The position numbers and the translations under genes are program-made. The notes under the pieces were generated by a model. It saw only the letters and a list, made by a program, of their open reading frames with translations, was not told where the DNA came from and searched no databases. DNA of 64,000 nucleotides from Bradyrhizobium sp. AZCC 1610 (lineage in GTDB: Bacteria; Pseudomonadota; Alphaproteobacteria; Rhizobiales; Xanthobacteraceae). Shown here in pieces: positions 8,955 to 17,379 of the stretch (the stretch's first letter is position 1; the number at the start of each line of letters is the position of its first letter). The DNA is taken from contig NZ_JAZHRR010000001.1 in the NCBI RefSeq assembly GCF_036924515.1, positions 4,993,001 to 5,057,000 of the forward strand, read 5' to 3'.

Positions 8955-9785
8955 CTATTCCTTGCTCGGCGAATTGGAGAGCGCGATGTCGGGCGCGTCA
9001 GGACGTTTCATGCCAACGACGTGATAGCCGGCATCGACGTGATGCACCTCGCCGGTGACGCCGCGCGACAGGTCCGACAAAAGATACAGCGCGCTGTCGC
9101 CGACCTCCTCGCTGCTGACGTTGCGGCGCAGCGGCGCGTTGTATTCGTTCCACTTCAGAATGTAGCGGAAGTCGCCGATGCCGGATGCGGCGAGCGTCTT
9201 GATCGGCCCTGCCGAGATCGCGTTGACGCGGATGCCCTTTTCACCAAGGTCGGCGGCGAGATAGCGCACGCTGGCTTCGAGCGCTGCCTTCGCAACGCCC
9301 ATCACGTTGTAATGCGGCATCCATTTCTCGGCACCGTAATAGGTCAGCGTGATAATCGAGCCGCCGTCGGTCATCAGCTTTTCGGCGCGTTGCGTGATCG
9401 CGGTCAGCGAATAGCAGGAGATCAGCATGCTCTTGGTGAAATTGTCCTGCGTCGTCTCCAGGTAACGGCCGTCGAGCTGGTCCTTGTCGGCGAAGGCGAT
9501 GGCGTGGACCACGAAGTCGATCTTGCCCCATTTTTCGCGGAGCACGTCGAATACCGCGTCGATGGTGGCGGAATCCGTGACGTCGCAATGGCCGAGCAGA
9601 AGCGCGTTGAGCTCTTTGGCCAGCGGCTCGACCCGCTTCTTCAGCGCGTCGCCCTGCCAGGTGAGCGCGATTTCCGCGCCCGCGTCGTGGCATGCCTTGG
9701 CGATGCCCCAGGCGATCGAGCGGTTGTTGGCAACGCCGAGGATCACCCCGCGCTTGCCCTGCATCAGAGCTGATTTTTGCGACAT
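8955..9785 (-). CDS. fabI: Enoyl-[acyl-carrier-protein] reductase (NADH) FabI
   Basis: A 276-residue enzyme that performs the last reduction of each fatty-acid elongation cycle. The atypical SDR cofactor motif GVANNRSIAWGIAK is at residues 17-30, and the FabI catalytic pair is Tyr159 and Lys166 (Y-x6-K, YNVMGVAK), with Tyr149/150 alongside. The start at 9785 matches the family N-terminus (MSQKSALMQGKRGVILG); a longer in-frame leader is not needed. Triclosan and diazaborines target this family. It is first in the minus-strand run with the phosphatase and aroC. Confidence 0.95.
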   Translation of the reverse strand: MSQKSALMQGKRGVILGVANNRSIAWGIAKACHDAGAEIALTWQGDALKKRVEPLAKELNALLLGHCDVTDSATIDAVFDVLREKWGKIDFVVHAIAFADKDQLDGRYLETTQDNFTKSMLISCYSLTAITQRAEKLMTDGGSIITLTYYGAEKWMPHYNVMGVAKAALEASVRYLAADLGEKGIRVNAISAGPIKTLAASGIGDFRYILKWNEYNAPLRRNVSSEEVGDSALYLLSDLSRGVTGEVHHVDAGYHVVGMKRPDAPDIALSNSPSKE

Positions 9786-9980
9786 CCGGTTTCCAATCGA
9801 GCTTCCCTGTGGGGCTTGGAGGTACACCAGCACTCCAGCGCGGTCGAGCCCAAATCCGTCCCCGGATTAACGCTGTTTCCGATGCGCCTCAATGGCTGGA
9901 ATAGACACGTCAATTGGGTGTTATGTTGGGTAAGGCGTTCGCGCCTCATGACTCCTGCAACTCTTGCAATCCGGTCACCG

Positions 9981-10469
9981 ATGAGCGCGTTTCGTCAAAG
10001 TGTCGAAGCCATGATTCCGGCGCTCCGCCGCTATGCACGTGCGCTCGCGCGCGATGCCGACATCGCCGACGATCTGGTGCAGGATACGCTGGTGCGCGCG
10101 TTGCGTTCGGAACGGCTGTTTCTCGGCGGCGACGTCAGGAGCTGGCTCTACACGATCCTGACCAATTTGAACAAGAACCGGCGGCGGTCGCTGGCGCGGC
10201 GGCCGCAATTCATGCCGCTGCTCGACAACAACCCCGACGCCAGCGGCACCGAGGCGGAGGGCCGCGACATCGCCCGCGCGCTGGCAACATTGGTGGAAGA
10301 ACAGCGCTCGGTGCTGCTGCTGGTGATGCTGGAAGGACTGAGCTACCGCGAGGTCGCCGACATCCAGGGCGTGCCGATCGGCACCGTAATGTCCCGGCTT
10401 GCCCGCGCACGCGCGCATGTCAAAGCTTCGCTCGAGGGCGAGCGTACGGCGCTGCGGCGGGTGAAATGA
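9981..10469 (+). CDS. ECF-type RNA polymerase sigma factor
   Basis: A 162-residue group IV sigma factor. Region 2 spans about residues 5-75 (ARDADIADDLVQDTLVRALR, with RSWLYTILTNLNKN for promoter melting) and region 4 about 100-150 (LEGLSYREVADIQGVPIGTV...RARA, helix-turn-helix). The family start MSAFRQSVEAM is at 9981; earlier in-frame codons overlap the fabI promoter. The next gene, 58 bp downstream, encodes a single-pass anti-sigma factor, so this is a sigma/anti-sigma operon. No phyR or nepR is adjacent, so it is not the EcfG general-stress locus. Upstream, GGAAT-N17-GTTATG (9898-9925) is a weak candidate autoregulated promoter. Confidence 0.92.
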   Translation: MSAFRQSVEAMIPALRRYARALARDADIADDLVQDTLVRALRSERLFLGGDVRSWLYTILTNLNKNRRRSLARRPQFMPLLDNNPDASGTEAEGRDIARALATLVEEQRSVLLLVMLEGLSYREVADIQGVPIGTVMSRLARARAHVKASLEGERTALRRVK

Positions 10470-10527
10470 AGATGCGTGTGGCAGGCGTGGCGCACAGACA
10501 GACCAGGAATAGACAGAGACGACGACA

Positions 10528-11298
10528 ATGACCGATCCCAACATTCCCGTCACCGAAGACGAGCTGCATGCTTACGTCGACAACGAGCTGCCGGCGGAAC
10601 GCCGTGGCGACGTCGAGGCGTGGCTCGCCGCGCATCCCGACGATGCCGCGCGGGTGCAGTCGTGGCACACGATGGCGGAAGCGCTGCGTGCGCGGTATGA
10701 TTCCGTTGCTGACGAGGCGGTGCCGAAGCGGTTCGATATCGAGCGGCTGGTGCAACAGCCGCGCAAATGGGTGTACGGCGCGGTCGCGGCCACGCTGGCG
10801 GCGTTCATCATCGGTGGCGGCGTCGGCTGGCTCGCGCGCGGCGCGACGGCGGCGCCCTCGGCTTTCCAAAATCTGACGGTGCAGGCGATCGAGGCGCACC
10901 GGCTTTACGTGGTGGAAGTGCGGCATCCCGTCGAGGTGCCGGGCAGCGAACGCCACCATTTGCAGCAATGGCTGACCAAGCGCTGCGGCTGGGTCGTCCG
11001 CGCGCCGGAACTGGCGGGGGCCGGATTGAAGCTGGTCGGCGGGCGGCTGTTGCCGGGTTCCGTGGGCCCGGCGTCCTTCCTGATGTACGAGAGCGCCTCA
11101 GGCGAACGTTTCACGATCTACACGGTGAAATCGGACGCCGGGGCGACGCAGATGCGATACGCCGCGGAAGGCAAGGAAAGCACGCTGTTCTGGGCCGATG
11201 ACGGCGTCGTCTATGCCGTGGTGTCTACCGGCGTCGACCGGGGGCGGCTGACGCAGATCGCCCAGGCGATCTACGATCAGATGGAGAAAAAGGGCTAA
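10528..11298 (+). CDS. Membrane-bound anti-sigma factor
   Basis: A 256-residue protein. The cytoplasmic N-terminus (about residues 1-80: DELHAYVDNELPAERR...) resembles the anti-sigma domain of RskA/ChrR-like partners but has no Cys, so it is not a zinc-binding ZAS domain. One transmembrane helix lies at about 81-103 (WVYGAVAATLAAFIIGGGVGWLA). The C-terminal 150 residues are periplasmic. It probably holds the preceding sigma factor at the membrane until an envelope signal releases it. The signal is unknown. Confidence 0.88.
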   Translation: MTDPNIPVTEDELHAYVDNELPAERRGDVEAWLAAHPDDAARVQSWHTMAEALRARYDSVADEAVPKRFDIERLVQQPRKWVYGAVAATLAAFIIGGGVGWLARGATAAPSAFQNLTVQAIEAHRLYVVEVRHPVEVPGSERHHLQQWLTKRCGWVVRAPELAGAGLKLVGGRLLPGSVGPASFLMYESASGERFTIYTVKSDAGATQMRYAAEGKESTLFWADDGVVYAVVSTGVDRGRLTQIAQAIYDQMEKKG

Positions 11299-11625
11299 CC
11301 TACCGGCAAGAAAAGTGGCGGATAGGCAACACCGCGCCACCTGTCCCAATTCTGACATCGAAAATCTGGAATCAAACCACCAGCGCGTCTCATTAAAGCA
11401 CCGGGTGATCACGCGAAAATGAGTAGCGTTCGATCCGCCGATCGGCGCAAGCGGCCTCGATCGGGGTTTGGTACCGCGCTGGTCCCCCTTTCGAGGCCGC
11501 CCCTTTTCTCGGAAAACCCTTTGTTTTCCGAGAAATAGGCCCGCCTTTTTAGGAAAAATTCCTGCCAGGCCCCGTACTGTTCGACACGTCTTTTCGTGCT
11601 GCGAATCGCGGCCAAATCGCTCGAC
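11299..11625. other. Intergenic region between convergent genes, about 327 bp
   Basis: No coding frame is convincing here. It contains a strong hairpin at 11505-11535 and a smaller one (AGGAA/TTCCT) near 11550-11563. As the flanking genes converge, these are most likely transcript ends for one or both. Confidence 0.5.
11505..11535. terminator. Strong 13-bp hairpin, possible bidirectional terminator
   Basis: The arms TTTCTCGGAAAAC and GTTTTCCGAGAAA pair perfectly around the 5-base loop CCTTT. There is no long T-tract, so it may instead be a processing or stability element; its position between convergent genes favours a terminator. Confidence 0.5.
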
Positions 11626-12600
11626 TCAGCCGAAATCGCTGCGCGGATTATAAGGGTGGCCGTCGCGCCACTTTTCCATCAATGCCTCAAGCTCGGCATC
11701 GTTCCCGTCGGGCAGAATAATTCGGGTGGTGACGAACAGGTCCCCGGCTCCCCCCGCCTTGGGCAGACCCTTGCCCTTGAGGCGGAAGATGCGGCCGCTG
11801 GAGGTATTTTTCGGAATCGACAGTTCCACCGCGCTGCCGAGCGTCGGCACCCGGACCTTGCCGCCCAGCACCGCCTCATGGAGCGCAATGGGCAGATCCA
11901 GGCGCAAATCACTGCCATCGACCTTGAAAAAGGGATGCGGCGCGATGCTGACCGTAATCAGGAGATCGCCCGGCGGGTGACCCGGCGCGGTTTCACCCTG
12001 CCCCTTCAGCCGGATCTGCTGGCCGGCGGTGACGCCTGCCGGAATCCTGACGTTGAGCTCCTTGCCGGTCGGCAGGCGGACGCGTTTTTCTCCGCCCTTG
12101 ACCGCATCTTCCAGCGACACCGTCATCGCGACATTCAGGTCGAGATCGAGGCCGATCCCGCCGGTCTCGAATTCAAAAGTCCGGCCGCCGCCGGGACGTC
12201 CGCTCCCGGCCGCGCCGCCGAACATGCTGTTGAGGATATCCTCAAAGCCCGCCCCGCCCGCGCCGCCGGGCCCGCCACCGGTGCGGAAGCTGTAGGACTC
12301 GAAGCCACCAGCTCCACCGGCGCGGCCGCGCGGGTCGCCGCCGCCAAAGCCGCTACCAGAAAAACCCTGGAAGCGTGGCTTGCCCTCGGCGTCGATCTCG
12401 CCGCGGTCGAACTGCTTGCGCTTGTCCTCGTCGCCGATGATCTCGTTGGCGGAATTGATCTCGGAAAAGCGCGCAGCCGCCTTCGGATCGTTCTTGTTGT
12501 TGTCCGGGTGGTGCTTCTTGGCGAGCTTGCGATAGGCACTCTTGATCGCTGCAGCGCTGGCGCCCCGCGGCACCCCCAAGACCTCATAGGGGTCGCGCAT
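11626..12600 (-). CDS. DnaJ-like co-chaperone (CbpA type, no zinc finger)
   Basis: A 324-residue type II J-domain protein. The J domain is residues 1-70 with the Hsp70-activating HPD motif (KKHHPDNNKND), followed by a Gly/Phe-rich linker (FQGFSGSGFGGG to GAGGAGFEDIL) and the two beta-sandwich substrate-binding domains of DnaJ_C (about 135-310, e.g. VRIPAGVTAGQQIRLKGQG, FRLKGKGLP). The CXXCXGXG zinc repeats of true DnaJ are missing, as in CbpA. It would stimulate DnaK in the cytoplasm. It converges on the anti-sigma gene. Confidence 0.93.
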   Translation of the reverse strand: MRDPYEVLGVPRGASAAAIKSAYRKLAKKHHPDNNKNDPKAAARFSEINSANEIIGDEDKRKQFDRGEIDAEGKPRFQGFSGSGFGGGDPRGRAGGAGGFESYSFRTGGGPGGAGGAGFEDILNSMFGGAAGSGRPGGGRTFEFETGGIGLDLDLNVAMTVSLEDAVKGGEKRVRLPTGKELNVRIPAGVTAGQQIRLKGQGETAPGHPPGDLLITVSIAPHPFFKVDGSDLRLDLPIALHEAVLGGKVRVPTLGSAVELSIPKNTSSGRIFRLKGKGLPKAGGAGDLFVTTRIILPDGNDAELEALMEKWRDGHPYNPRSDFG

Positions 12601-12731
12601 CCGTCACGTCTCCTTCGTGGAAAATTCAGTTCTCGAAGCTTAGGGCAATTCGCCTGCTTTGGCTTCATCTGGGGAGCCAGTTGCATTTTTGCAACTAACC
12701 CGAAGGCTTCGCTTGAAAAAGCTTTCAGACC

Positions 12732-13247
12732 TTATCCCCTCGTCCAGGGCTTGATCGTGTGGATTTCCCATCGGCCATGGCCGGCCTTGCAGGCAGCACC
12801 CTGCAGCCAGCTTTCCGCGCGGCCGTTGACGTAGCTTGCCAGGAAATCCCGGCAGGTGCGCCCGTCTTCGGCGGAATAGGCCTGGGACAGCGGCGTCACC
12901 GAGCCGCGCGCGCCGGTCTCCGGATTTTCCCAAGGCTGGCTGGAATCCTTGTCGCCCTTGGTCAGCACGTCGGAGGCGGCGGTGCGTGCAAAGGCGAGAT
13001 CGCTCTCGGTCGGCACCGGCGCCGTGCCCGGTTGCTTGACCAGCGAACCCGTGACATCGGCGGCGTTCATCCTGGCGTAGGCGTCCGGGCGCGACAGACT
13101 GCAGCCGCCCGAGCCGAGACCGATCAAAATCAACGTCATCACTGCGCCGGTCGGCCCGATCGCCGATAGGCCAACGCGTCCCCATGCCCTATATAGGGCG
13201 AGCCCGCAACCGGGCTGCAACGCGCTCTGGGACGCGGACGGACGCAA
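12732..13247 (-). CDS. RT0821/Lpp0805-like surface lipoprotein
   Basis: A small outer-surface antigen-like protein, about 171 residues. The signal region has basic residues (YRAWGRVG), a hydrophobic stretch (MTLILIGLG) and lipobox GSGGC, so it should be lipidated. The mature part ends in the family core, [32 protein letters not shown]. The start is uncertain: TTG at 13247 has a good AGGAG site six bases upstream and gives the basic n-region, whereas ATG at 13139 leaves a signal of only 12 residues. Function unknown. It diverges from pdxH, with the two starts only 14 bp apart. Confidence 0.78.
   Translation of the reverse strand: MRPSASQSALQPGCGLALYRAWGRVGLSAIGPTGAVMTLILIGLGSGGCSLSRPDAYARMNAADVTGSLVKQPGTAPVPTESDLAFARTAASDVLTKGDKDSSQPWENPETGARGSVTPLSQAYSAEDGRTCRDFLASYVNGRAESWLQGAACKAGHGRWEIHTIKPWTRG
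13186..13199. promoter_or_regulatory. 14-bp perfect palindrome upstream of pdxH
   Basis: GCCCTATATAGGGC is perfectly symmetrical and contains a TATA-rich core. It lies 62 bp upstream of the pdxH start and inside the 5' end of the divergent lipoprotein gene. It could be an operator or a -10 region for pdxH; I find no matching -35. Confidence 0.35.
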
Positions 13248-13261
13248 CTGGGACTCCTGAC

Positions 13262-13903
13262 ATGACGGACACGACCTCCATCAAACACCCGGCACCGTTA
13301 ACATCGGGTGATTTTACCGCGGCCGAGGAACCGTTTGCGCTGTTCGCCGAGTGGTTTGCGGAAGCCGTGAAGTCCGAGCCGAACGACCCGAACGCGATGG
13401 CGCTGGCGACCGTCGATGCCGACGGGCTGCCGAATGTCCGGATGGTGCTGATGAAGGGCTATGATGCGGATGGCTTCGTGTTCTACAGCCACATCGCCAG
13501 CCAGAAGGGCCGCGAACTCGCCGCAAATCCTAAGGCGGCTTTACTATTTCACTGGAAGTCGCTGCGCCGTCAGGTCCGCATCCGCGGCAACGTGTCGCCG
13601 GTGACGGATGAGGAAGCCGACGCCTATTTCGCCACCCGGCCGAAGCAGGCGCAGATCGGCGCCTGGGCCAGCAAGCAGTCGCAGCCGCTGGAGAGCCGCT
13701 TTGCCTTCGAGCAGGCGATCGCGCTGGTCGCCGCCAAATACATGATCGGCGAAGTGCCGCGCCCGCCCGGGTGGAGCGGCTGGCGCATTCACCCCACGCG
13801 TTTCGAATTCTGGCACGACCGCCCGTTCCGCCTGCACGACCGTATCGAATTCCGCCGCGATGCACCGGCGCAAGCCTGGAGCAAGGTGCGGCTCTATCCC
13901 TGA
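13262..13903 (+). CDS. pdxH: Pyridoxamine 5'-phosphate oxidase
   Basis: A 213-residue FMN enzyme that oxidises pyridoxine or pyridoxamine 5'-phosphate to pyridoxal 5'-phosphate. Family motifs: [35 protein letters not shown] for FMN/PLP binding, [10 protein letters not shown] and the C-terminal signature [19 protein letters not shown]. Length and ends fit the family; the start at 13262 ([10 protein letters not shown]) is preferred over in-frame codons that enter the lipoprotein leader. PLP made here would serve the aminotransferase at 28743 among others. Confidence 0.96.
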   Translation: MTDTTSIKHPAPLTSGDFTAAEEPFALFAEWFAEAVKSEPNDPNAMALATVDADGLPNVRMVLMKGYDADGFVFYSHIASQKGRELAANPKAALLFHWKSLRRQVRIRGNVSPVTDEEADAYFATRPKQAQIGAWASKQSQPLESRFAFEQAIALVAAKYMIGEVPRPPGWSGWRIHPTRFEFWHDRPFRLHDRIEFRRDAPAQAWSKVRLYP

Positions 13904-13909
13904 ACGATC

Positions 13910-14035
13910 GTCATGGCCGACCTTGTGCCGGGCATCCACGTCTTCTCTGCATCAGGAAAGTAAGACGTGGATGGCCGGGAGCGCAGACAAGTTTACGTAG
14001 TCTGCGCAAAGCAGACTACTATGCCCGGCCGTGAC
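13910..14035. repeat. Palindromic repeat, family C, with nested insertion
   Basis: A diverged copy of the element at 8235-8320: GTCATGGCCGACC...GGGCATCCACGTCTT and AAGACGTGGATGGCCGGG with a distal CCCGGCCGTGAC. The right arm is split by about 40 bp that form their own small hairpin (GCAGACAAG.../GTAGTCTGC), so a second element has landed in the first. It ends 21 bp before the SDR gene. Confidence 0.75.
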
Positions 14036-14055
14036 GCCAACCGAAAGAATTGCGT

Positions 14056-14808
14056 ATGCCCCCTTCATCCAACGCCCCGCGGCGCACGCTGCTTCTGACC
14101 GGCGCCAGCCGCGGCATCGGCCACGCCACCGCGATCCGCTTCTCCTCCGCCGGCTGGCGCGTCATCACCTGCTCGCGGCACGCCTTTCCGGAAGTCTGCC
14201 CGTGGGGCGCAGGCCCGGAGGACCACATCGAGGTCGACCTCGCCGATCACGCCGACACCACGCGCGCGATCTCCGAGATCCGCCGGCGGCTGGAGAACGA
14301 CGAGTTGCATGCGCTGGTCAACAACGCCGCGATCTCGCCCAAGGCGCCGGACGGCAGCCGGCTCGGCACCATGGACACCGATATCGAAACCTGGAGCCAT
14401 GTGTTTCGCGTCAACTTCTTTGCGCCGATCATGATGGCGCGCGGCCTGATCGAGGAATTGAAGCACGCCAGGGGCGCCGTGGTGAACGTCACCTCGATCG
14501 CAGGCTCGCGCGTGCACCCGTTCGCCGGCGTCGCCTATGCGACCTCGAAGGCGGCACTGGCTTCACTCACACGGGAAATGGCCTCCGACTTCGGCCGCGT
14601 CGGCGTCCGCGTCAACTCGATTGCGCCGGGCGAGATCGACACATCGATCCTGTCGCCGGGCACCGAGAAGATCGTCGAACAGCAGATCCCGATGCGCCGG
14701 CTCGGCACGCCGGACGAAGTCGCAAAGATCATCTATGTGCTGTGTACGGAAACCAGTTCCTACGTGAACGGCGCCGAGATCCACATCAACGGCGGTCAGC
14801 ACGTTTAG
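14056..14808 (+). CDS. SDR family NAD(P)-dependent oxidoreductase
   Basis: A 250-residue classical short-chain dehydrogenase. The cofactor motif TGASRGIGHATA is at residues 16-27, then NNAA, catalytic Ser in VNVTSIAGS, YATSK with catalytic Tyr and Lys, and the SIAPGEIDTSI and INGGQ endings typical of FabG-like enzymes. ATG at 14056 is chosen over the TTG six bases earlier. The substrate cannot be inferred; no partner gene shares its strand nearby. Confidence 0.88.
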   Translation: MPPSSNAPRRTLLLTGASRGIGHATAIRFSSAGWRVITCSRHAFPEVCPWGAGPEDHIEVDLADHADTTRAISEIRRRLENDELHALVNNAAISPKAPDGSRLGTMDTDIETWSHVFRVNFFAPIMMARGLIEELKHARGAVVNVTSIAGSRVHPFAGVAYATSKAALASLTREMASDFGRVGVRVNSIAPGEIDTSILSPGTEKIVEQQIPMRRLGTPDEVAKIIYVLCTETSSYVNGAEIHINGGQHV

Positions 14809-14820
14809 TGGTGACGGGCC

Positions 14821-14902
14821 GTCATTGCGAGGAGCGTCGCGACGAAGCAATCCACGCTTGCTTCGTGGTTTCCAGATTGCCGGGCTACCGCCCGCAACGA
14901 CG
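14821..14902. repeat. Intergenic repeat, family D
   Basis: The sequence GTCATTGCGAGGAGCGTCGC...GAAGCAATCCACGCTTG with an imperfect complement ending CCGCCCGCAACGACGC is the widespread 'GTCATTGCGAGGAGC' type of dispersed palindrome. It fills the gap between two convergent genes. Confidence 0.7.
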
Positions 14903-14908
14903 CAACGT

Positions 14909-15127
14909 TCACTCCGCGTAAAACTTTCGCTGCGCCGTGCGCAGTGTCGCCGCGGCAACGTTGAACGTGCTCGAACACTCGTCCTCGTTCTCGCCGTCCG
15001 CCAGCACAGCACCGCAGTGCCGGCAAAGCCGCGTCGAGAACGCCTGCGCCTTGCCACCGGTGCGGCCCTGCTGATAGAGCGCCAGATCGATGACGTTGCG
15101 CGGCGACATTATGAGTTTCTCAACCAT
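14909..15127 (-). CDS. Small Cys-containing protein of unknown function
   Basis: A 72-residue protein, MVEKLIMSPRNVIDLALYQQ..., with CRHCGAVLADGENEDEC in the middle. The CXXC plus a third Cys suggests half of a zinc ribbon. There is no signal or membrane segment. I do not recognise a named family; the coherent composition and an AGGAT site upstream support a real gene. Met7 is an alternative start. Confidence 0.55.
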   Translation of the reverse strand: MVEKLIMSPRNVIDLALYQQGRTGGKAQAFSTRLCRHCGAVLADGENEDECSSTFNVAAATLRTAQRKFYAE

Positions 15128-15256
15128 GGGATCCTCGCGGCCTGAGACACACTTTATCGCAGAGAAGTTTCGACCATTCGTTCAGTCCACCGCTCAAATT
15201 TTAGCGGTGGAATTGAGTCGATCTTCGCAGGTGTGGAACTGCAGGGAACTCCTGTC

Positions 15257-16234
15257 CTACAGCCACTTCTTCCACCTGAACAGGAAGTACGGCAGCACGG
15301 CTGCCATGAGCATCATGACGAGCGCCATCGGATAGCCGTGCGCCCATTCGAGTTCCGGCATCGCCTTGAAGTTCATGCCGTAGATCGAGGCGATCAGTGT
15401 CGGCGGCATCAGGACAACGGCCATCACCGAGAACAGCTTGATGATGTTGTTCTGCTCGAGATTGACGACGCCGAGCATGGCGTCGAGCGTGAAAGTGATC
15501 TTGTTGGAGAGATAGGACGAATGGTCGGTCAGCGAGACGACGTCGCGCTGCATGGTCTTGAGTTGCTCGCGCATGTCCTTGGACCATTTGGCGCCTTCCA
15601 CCACCGCCGACAGGAAGGTGACGACACGGCCGATCGAGACCAGGCTCTCCCGGATCTTCGAGACCAGATCCCCCTTCCGCCCGATCGTGATCAGGATCTG
15701 GGAATATCGCTTAGCCTGGCCATGGCGCGCGCTTTCGGGCTCGAAGATGTCGTGGGAGACCTGGTCGACCTCGGCGCCAGCGCGCTCCAGAATGTCGGCG
15801 CAGCGGTCGATCACCGCGTCCAGCAGTTCCATCAGCACCATTTCGCCCGATATCCCCGCCATGCATGAGCGCGCCAGCTTGTGCTCGACCAAGGCGAACG
15901 GCTTCGGCTCGTCGTAGCGCACCGTCACGAGGCGGTGGCCAGAGAGGATGAAGGTAACGGCCGTGGTCCTCGGCATATCGGTGTCCGATTGGCACATCAG
16001 CGTCGCGGTCATGTAGCGGGCGCCGCTCTCGATATAGAGCCGGCTGGAAATCTCGATTTCCTGCATGTCCTCCCGGGTCGGTATCGCGATCCCGGCCAGC
16101 CGCTCGACCGCGCGATCCTCATCCATCGTCGGGTTCAACAGGTCGATCCAGACCGCATTGTCCGGCAATGCCGCCGGGTCTGCGACCGGGAGCTTCTTCA
16201 GGGAGGATTCGAAGGGAACAAACACCGAAAACAT
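15257..16234 (-). CDS. corA: CorA-family magnesium/divalent cation transporter
   Basis: A 325-residue CorA protein. The long helical N-terminal cytoplasmic domain leads to two C-terminal membrane helices, with the selectivity motif GMN at residues 286-288 (SIYGMNFKAMPE) and a final basic tail, FRWKKWL. It would form a pentameric inner-membrane channel for Mg2+ (or Co2+/Ni2+). The start at 16234 (MFSVFVPF) is the family start. Its upstream region contains a repeat, not a recognisable Mg2+-sensing leader. Confidence 0.93.
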   Translation of the reverse strand: MFSVFVPFESSLKKLPVADPAALPDNAVWIDLLNPTMDEDRAVERLAGIAIPTREDMQEIEISSRLYIESGARYMTATLMCQSDTDMPRTTAVTFILSGHRLVTVRYDEPKPFALVEHKLARSCMAGISGEMVLMELLDAVIDRCADILERAGAEVDQVSHDIFEPESARHGQAKRYSQILITIGRKGDLVSKIRESLVSIGRVVTFLSAVVEGAKWSKDMREQLKTMQRDVVSLTDHSSYLSNKITFTLDAMLGVVNLEQNNIIKLFSVMAVVLMPPTLIASIYGMNFKAMPELEWAHGYPMALVMMLMAAVLPYFLFRWKKWL

Positions 16235-16664
16235 GGGCAACTCCGGAACAGAGCGGCAGCTCTCGTCTTGACGCGAACCGGTACCCACCCCGGATCAAGT
16301 CCGGGGCAGGCTTTCGCTTGAAAACGCCACGAGCACCAGCGGTACTAAACCCGATTCTGGCAAGCGCTTCATGACCCGCGCATTAACCGCCGATCCATAT
16401 TTATGGCGCCGGAGTGGCGTTTACGGCGGCGAGGTGGCGTCGACGCGGCCCTGATTTGGCCTTGGCGCCACCCCTGCCCAGAAATCAACCGGAACTCGCA
16501 AAACTTGCGGCATAAAAGCCACAGCCGGCCTTCCGCAGCGCCGAACGGGCGTGCAAATGCTGGCATAAATGCCGGTTTTTGCGGATAGTGGGATTAATGG
16601 AATCGTCGCGTTTGAGGCGCAAGATAGTTGCTGCGAACGCCAGAGTTTCGATTGGAAGTAACCC
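16235..16664. other. Intergenic region with one repeat, about 430 bp
   Basis: It separates the divergent corA and L,D-transpeptidase genes. A family E repeat occupies 16266-16327. The other 340 bp holds a possible GGTGGCG/CGCCACC stem (about 16432-16476) but no frame, RNA or promoter I can name. Confidence 0.45.
16266..16327. repeat. Family E repeat interrupted by a nested palindrome
   Basis: CTTGACGCGAACCGGT and TTCGCTTGAAAACGC match the complement of the element at 20371-20420. Between them sits an extra block containing CCCCGGATCAAGTCCGGGG (about 16287-16306), itself a dispersed palindrome, so one repeat has inserted in another. Confidence 0.7.
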
Positions 16665-17351
16665 ATGTCGTCGCTGAAAGTTATGTTGGGGCTGCTCGCC
16701 GGCCTTGCGTTGTCCGGCTGCATGCCGGCAACCACATATCAGGCCGCCCCTGAAGCCACCCTCAAGCCGAACGACAAGGCCCAGCTTGCGAAAGCGCGCT
16801 ACGCGGCGGTTAAGCCTGCTGAGCCGTTCCGCCGCGCCATCGTCGACTATCACCGCAAGGAACTGCCCGGCACCATCGTCGTCGATTCCGATCACCACTA
16901 TCTCTATCTGGTTCAGGACGGCGGCAAGGCGATCCGCTATGGCGTCACCGTCGGCGAGGAAGCCCTCGCATTCTCCGGCATTGCCCGCGTTGGCAACATG
17001 GCCGAATGGCCGAAATGGACGCCCACGGCCGATATTCACAAGCGCATCGAAGGCCTGCCGGCCTCGGTGCCCGGCGGCGTCGACAATCCGCTCGGCGCCC
17101 GCGCGCTCTACCTTTACCAGGGCAACAAGGACACCCTGTTCCGCATCCACGGCACCAATCAGCCGGAATATATCGGCGCTTCGATCTCCTCGGGCTGCAT
17201 CCGCATGACCAACGAGGACGTCATCGATCTCTACAGCCGGGTGAAGCAGGGTACGGTTGTCGTCGTCCTCGAACCCAAGCAGGGCGATTCGCCGTTCAAT
17301 TCCAAGATGGCGCTGCAGGGCGGCGGCAACAATGGCTCGGTGCCCCAGTAG
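16665..17351 (+). CDS. L,D-transpeptidase (YkuD domain) lipoprotein
   Basis: A 228-residue protein with a lipoprotein signal (LAGLALSGC, Cys19) and a YkuD catalytic domain at about 70-203. The active-site motif is HGTNQPE (His162) ... SSGCIRM with nucleophile Cys178. These enzymes make 3-3 cross-links in peptidoglycan or tether outer-membrane proteins to it. Lipidation would place it at a periplasmic membrane face. A strong terminator follows 33 bp after the stop. Confidence 0.94.
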   Translation: MSSLKVMLGLLAGLALSGCMPATTYQAAPEATLKPNDKAQLAKARYAAVKPAEPFRRAIVDYHRKELPGTIVVDSDHHYLYLVQDGGKAIRYGVTVGEEALAFSGIARVGNMAEWPKWTPTADIHKRIEGLPASVPGGVDNPLGARALYLYQGNKDTLFRIHGTNQPEYIGASISSGCIRMTNEDVIDLYSRVKQGTVVVVLEPKQGDSPFNSKMALQGGGNNGSVPQ

Positions 17352-17379
17352 CCGACGCCGGTTACACCGCAGCAGAAGA

